Below, one piece after another: positions 59,901-64,000 of a stretch of DNA of 64,000 nt; positions within the stretch are counted from its first letter, which is position 1; each line of letters opens with the position of its first letter. The notes beneath the pieces are model-generated. The model had not been told where the DNA came from and did not search any database. It worked only from the letters and a program-made list of their open reading frames with translations. This stretch comes from Carallia brachiata (Eukaryota; Streptophyta; Magnoliopsida; Malpighiales; Rhizophoraceae), in assembly GCA_021464245.1 (NCBI GenBank), contig JADCRB010000041.1, positions 206,444-270,443 of the forward strand, written 5' to 3'. Both the position numbers and the translations under genes were made by a program.

Positions 59901-62297
59901 CCCTTCATTCACCGTATGGCACTTGAGACTTGTCCCTTGTTTTCAGTTTCAGAGTCAAAGGACACAGAGTTCTCCATTTCATGGCTAGAATTTTATGCAA
60001 AGTAAGCTCATTACTTTTCCTTTTCCCCTTTCCTTTCCTTTTTTTTTTTTCCAGTGATCTCTCGATTTTAGGTAGAAATAGCTTTTTATACCAATGTGAC
60101 CGTGAAATCTTTGTTATGATAATTTGGATGTCTCACTAGGGGAAATGTCGAATGGCGAGTATTTGAGTGGATGCATGCTGATTGCTTTCCAGACTTGATC
60201 CAGCTGGCCTGCATGTTACCTCAAAAAGAAGATAGTTTAAGAAACAGAATTACGAAGGTAACTTTTGTACTTCACTTTTGTTCTTTTGGGGCTCTTGACT
60301 TCTTTATGTCTCCATTGAAGTTATCAATCTTCCAAAGGTTGCTAACCTAAACATAATTGTTGCAGTTTTTGTTGGCTGTAAGTGAACTGTTTGGCGATTC
60401 TTATCTTGTACACATAATGTTGCCCGTGTTTTTGGTAGCAGTTGGGGATAATGCTGATTTAACATTTTTCCCTTCTGCGGTATATCCAAGGATCAAAGGT
60501 ATGCATCAGAAATTACTGTGAATTTCTTCCACATTACTATGCTTGTTAATTGTTTGGTATTGCAGGTTTGAGACCAAAAGATTCTGTGGCAGCGAGGCTT
60601 GCTACTGTGTGTGTTCTGCCACTTCTCCTAGCAGGAGTTTTGGGTGCTCCCAGCAAGCATGGACAGCTAACAGACTACTTGAGAAAGCTGCTAGCTGATG
60701 GTTCCCAAAAAGAGAATCAAATAATGAGGCACAATGCTGAGACCATTGATTCTGTCCGGTTTCTTTGGTCTGTTGATTTCCAAATGCCTTTTCATTTGCA
60801 TTATGAACTTACATTTGACTGACTTAGGTTTCTTTTGTTGTGCAGCACTTTCGAAGAGCACCATGCGATGATATTTAATATTCTGTGGGAGATGGTTGTT
60901 AGCTCCCACTCAGATATGAAAATCAATGCTGCCAATCTGTTGAAAATCATAGTAAGCCATCATTTTCTTTGTGATCATCATATAACCTGTCGTGTTTTTG
61001 ATGTTTCTGATCTGTTCATGTCATAGGTGCCACATGTTGATGCAAAAGCGGTTTCGACTCATATTTTGCCTGCTCTAGTTACCCTTGGCTCCGACCAATA
61101 TCTTAATGTAAAGTATGCTAGCATAGATGCATTTGGCGCTGTGGCACAACACTTCAAAAATGATATGGTATGGATATCTTCTCCCCTGTGAGTAATATAG
61201 AGATTGAGGAAGTGGCTGTATAATTTCGCTCGTCAAAATTTTCTTCTTTCAGATTGTTGACAAGATCCGTGTTCAAATGGATGCTTTTCTTGAAGATGGA
61301 TCCCATGAAGCTACTATTGCTGTTGTTCGTTCGTTATTGAAAGCAATACCTCATACAACAGATAGACTTAGAGATTATATCCTCTGATTAATGAATGAAG
61401 TTCATTTTGTCCTTTTTATCCATTTTACTGCCGTGTGTCAAACTAATGGGATTGTTGCATTTTTTCTCCTTAACTTTTGGTACATATTCTTTCCAAGATT
61501 TTCCAGTTCACAACCACTCCACCTCATGCAAGTGATGTGGCACGTCGCCGTGAGAGAGCCAATGCGTTCTGTGAAGCAATTCGTGCCCTGGATGCCACAG
61601 GTTTGATAGTCTATATTCTCGTTAGTCCTTATTTTCGACTTTCAACTGCTTGGGCCATTAAATTCTTGTTCAGATGGTACAGGTCCCAGTAAAAGGAGGG
61701 AAAAAGATTTCTTCATGTGTCGGACAGTAGAAGTAATATAAGCAATGGACTTCCATTATTTCAGTTTAACAGCAAATTGGTTCTGTTAGATTGACAAGAC
61801 TTTTATCCAGTGTTGTCTGCACTGTTGTGAATCCTTTCAGTGCAATTACAAGATTGAGCTAGTATAAAATTCGTCATTTTTGATGTGCTGTTTGACCCTC
61901 AGGCTTCTCTACATTGATTGCAGATCTTTCTGCAACAAGCATACGGGAATTCTTATTACCTGCTATACAAAACCTGTTGAAAGACTCGGACGCATTGGAT
62001 CCGGCGCACAAAGAAGCACTTGAGATAATAATGAAGGAAAGGTCAGGTGGAACTTTTGAGGCCATTAGTAAGGTGATGGGTGCTCATCTTGGGCTGGCAT
62101 CATCAGTCACTAGTTTATTTGGTGAAGGTGGACTGTTGAGCAAGAAGGAAACTGCGGACCCTGTGTCACTGGAGCCCGAGTCCCCAAAACTCACGCCGCC
62201 TGCACCAGCAGAAGACACAAGATTCATGCGTATCATGAGGGGTAATTTTTCAGACGTGCTTAGGGGTAAAGCAAAGGGCCCAGATGAAACCCCCTAG
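53953..62297 (+). CDS. LisH, coiled-coil and HEAT-repeat protein (RELCH/KIAA1468-like)
   Basis: The animal relative RELCH binds Rab11 and OSBP on recycling endosomes and helps pass cholesterol to the trans-Golgi; the plant role is not known to me. Twenty exons: 53953-54151, 55345-55497, 55705-55883, 56779-56886, 57391-57561, 57675-58223, 58498-58572, 58662-58790, 58903-58977, 59130-59339, 59552-59704, 59787-60001, 60140-60257, 60366-60498, 60566-60767, 60846-60951, 61027-61167, 61253-61376, 61484-61600, 61924-62297. The total is 1,177 codons with every phase consistent. LisH motif at about residues 5-40 (FLLEEKYLLTAFELLHELL), a second LisH-like stretch NCAVKEYLLIAGYRLTAMTF, coiled coil at about 215-330, HEAT helices from about 455 to 1,090. 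The tail has GTFEAISKVMGAHLG and MRIMRGNFSDVLRGK. Exon 6 ends at a GC donor and intron 18 is a U12-type AT-AC intron. No frameshift in 3.5 kb. Confidence 0.93.
55928..55949 (+). repeat. TC microsatellite in intron 3 of the RELCH-like gene
   Basis: About 11 TC units following AACTTC; ordinary intronic dinucleotide repeat. Confidence 0.8.
58224..58497 (+). other. GC-AG intron in the RELCH-like gene
   Basis: Donor ATG|GCAAGT and acceptor TTTTCAG|GGT. The phase-0 join gives PENM then GLETIQILADAL. GCAAGT is the usual strong form of a GC donor, and no GT nearby keeps the frame. Confidence 0.8.
61377..61483 (+). other. U12-type AT-AC intron in the RELCH-like gene
   Basis: The donor reads ATATCCTCT, one base off the minor-spliceosome consensus. 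A perfect branch-point motif TCCTTAAC lies at 61467-61474, and the intron ends TTTTGGTAC, ten bases after the branch adenosine. Joining 61376 to 61484 restores RLRDYILSKIFQF in frame; no GT-AG choice does so here. Confidence 0.88.
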
Positions 62298-63409
62298 AAT
62301 CATTAAAATTTTCAAAAGTGATAGTGGCAGCTTGAAATTAATTTCCATTTTCACATCCATCTTCCGTGCTAGCCAGCGAGTATTTTGCTCCCCTTTATCA
62401 GATCTTGCCTCGGAGACTTCACAATGCATAAAAAGTAAATCATCACATCCATTTGTTTTGTGGTATCTCTTTGGCACTCTATTTTTAGAGCCCAAAACAT
62501 GCGGCGTCTTTGGAATTTTGTTTGCAACAAAATTACGTGATAGAAAAAAAGAAAGGAAGAAAACTAGGTATGAAGAACTCACAGCAATGGAATGCAGCAT
62601 TTGACCGTGGCTTCTGGAAGGAAGACGAGGGATTTTGAAACTTATAGTACTGCATATGATGTGCCATGTGCCATGTATTTTATTTAGCATGTGTAAGGCT
62701 TGTTGAATCACCTTTGTTGAGCAATGGGATGGGAAACTTGCAATATAAAAATGGCAGATATATGCTTTTTTGCTATGATGATGAGGTGAGGTTAGTTGAC
62801 GTTTAGCTGTTGGTTTGAGCAATTTCCGAAGTGCATCTCATCATCTATGTCGGAGCCATTGGTTGACTTCAGCTTAATTATGGAAGGTAGGTTTCAATTT
62901 AGCCTAGATTTTCAAAAAGCCATAGATTGTGGATTAGGGAATGAATTTGGATTTATCGCACTGATTGAGCTTTGGCCTTCTGGATGGATTTTTGGCGACG
63001 AAATTCTACTATTTCACGCGCATATTATTAAGACTAAATAAGTAGACTTAACTAACCCGTTACAACTTATTATCTAAATTGACGGAAAATAAAATCTGAA
63101 TTTGAAATCGTTAGGAATGTACTTGGAGAACGCCCAATGCAGCACCATGCTCGTTGCCTTTGACCATGTGGTCTGGGCGAAAGGCCATGCGTTTTGATGA
63201 CTATTTTGTTTAACTCCTATTTAATAAGATTTTGGAAGAAATATTTTATTTATATATAAAAATGGAATCTTATGACACTCGAGAAGGCAACCCCATAAAT
63301 ATAACCCTTTATAACAAATTTAGTGCAAAAATTACTCGCCTTTGAATATATCAAAAACCTTTCTGTCAAAAAAAAAAAAAGAATATATCAAAAACCTGAG
63401 TGCACAAAG
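62298..63409. other. 3' flank of the RELCH-like gene
   Basis: No further gene recognised. The left part should be the 3' UTR; the rest is A/T-rich. Confidence 0.4.
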
Positions 63410-64000
63410 TCATAGTTATTAAACTCGATTCAGCCTGACAGTCGGATTGGTGACCCAGTGACCCAGACACTAGGTCAGGTTGGGTCGCGTAAACAGTAAC
63501 CGAGTCATTTGAATAATAAAAAATTATTTTTTTACTTTTTACTGTGTAAAAAGTAAAAATAATATTTTTAATGATAAACAGTAATCAAACAGTAAAAAAT
63601 TATTATTTTTTCACTTTTTACTGTGTAAACAGTAAAAATAATAATTTTTTTAATGATAAACAGTGTTCAAACAATAAAAGTTATAAATTTTTTATTACTT
63701 AAACAATAATATTTGTATAATATTTACACACTAAAATTTATTTTTTTTAATTTTTTACTGTGTGAATAATAAAAATAATATTTTCATAATACTAAACAGT
63801 ATTACACAATATTTTTTTTGTACAATTTAATAATTTTTTACTTTTTATAATCTATTTTTCTGTATGCAATAATTTAACATTATTCATATATCAAATAATA
63901 TGTTATAATTGACCTTAAAAAATAATTTTTTAAGAATTTTTATCAAAATTTTGATTAGTATAAACTATTTTTTAATTTGTGAAAATATAGTTATTGTGAT
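63410..64000. repeat. Repeat element cut by the window end, with palindromic tandem units
   Basis: It starts near CATAGTTATTAAACTCGATT with a GTGACCCAG-rich stretch, then holds about three degenerate units of roughly 80 bp (63517, 63593 and about 63735). Each is centred on TTTTACTGTGTAA-like sequence. The middle unit contains a perfect hairpin, TTTTTACTGT (63615-63624) with ACAGTAAAAA (63629-63638). Probably another MITE; the right end is not in the window. Confidence 0.5.

Noticed and set aside
1..64000. tRNA, rRNA, microRNA precursors, CRISPR arrays, operons, ribosome binding sites
   Set aside because: No tRNA or rRNA sequence and no familiar conserved plant miRNA was recognised by eye; prokaryotic features do not apply to this plant DNA. 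A computed scan (tRNAscan, miRNA folding) could still find some.

Overview
This window is nuclear DNA of a flowering plant, most likely a core eudicot. The genes have GT-AG introns, the intergenic DNA is AT-rich with many microsatellites, and the gene families are plant ones: a CYP92-type P450, UGT85 glucosyltransferases, a C3H14/15-type zinc-finger protein, a WEB1/PMI2 coiled-coil protein and a PB1-domain protein. Everything was read by eye from the sequence and no database search was run.

Layout. 1-850: diverged inverted-repeat element. 1277-3491 (-): two-exon cytochrome P450 with one frameshift. 7159-7412: small TIR element. 8705-10531 (+): decayed UGT85 pseudogene. 13641-15803 (+): its tandem paralogue, nearly intact but with two 1-base frameshifts. 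10764-11250, 17182-17664 and 19107-19551: three related hAT-type MITEs, each with a perfect 8-bp target duplication; a fourth, in the opposite orientation, lies at 31512-32160. 21953-23226 (-): tandem CCCH zinc-finger gene. 25311-28153: Ty1/copia LTR element carrying an intronless piece of a mitochondrial porin (VDAC) gene in place of gag-protease-integrase. 28640-29074 (-): intronless plant-specific 144-residue protein. 33264-33650 (+): frameshifted glycine-rich TGD5-like ORF. 36536-39731 (-): lipid phosphate phosphatase. 43920-46149 (+): PB1-domain protein. 47117-49157 (-): WEB1/PMI2-like protein. 53953-62297 (+): 20-exon LisH/coiled-coil/HEAT protein (RELCH-like), with one GC-AG intron and one U12-type AT-AC intron.

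The first 20 kb is an accessory region: specialised-metabolism genes that are decaying or duplicated, among MITEs. From 21 kb on there are conserved single genes with unrelated roles (RNA binding, lipid signalling, signalling scaffold, chloroplast movement, membrane traffic), with no sign of a shared pathway. A striking technical pattern is that several well-conserved genes carry only single-base losses, often in homopolymers, and their total lengths return exactly to a multiple of three when these are counted. This looks more like uncorrected long-read indels than pseudogenisation, although the 3.5-kb coding sequence of the RELCH-like gene is clean.

Best candidates for something new: the porin-carrying copia chimera, the AT-AC intron, and the MITE family with dense CCGGTT subterminal arrays.
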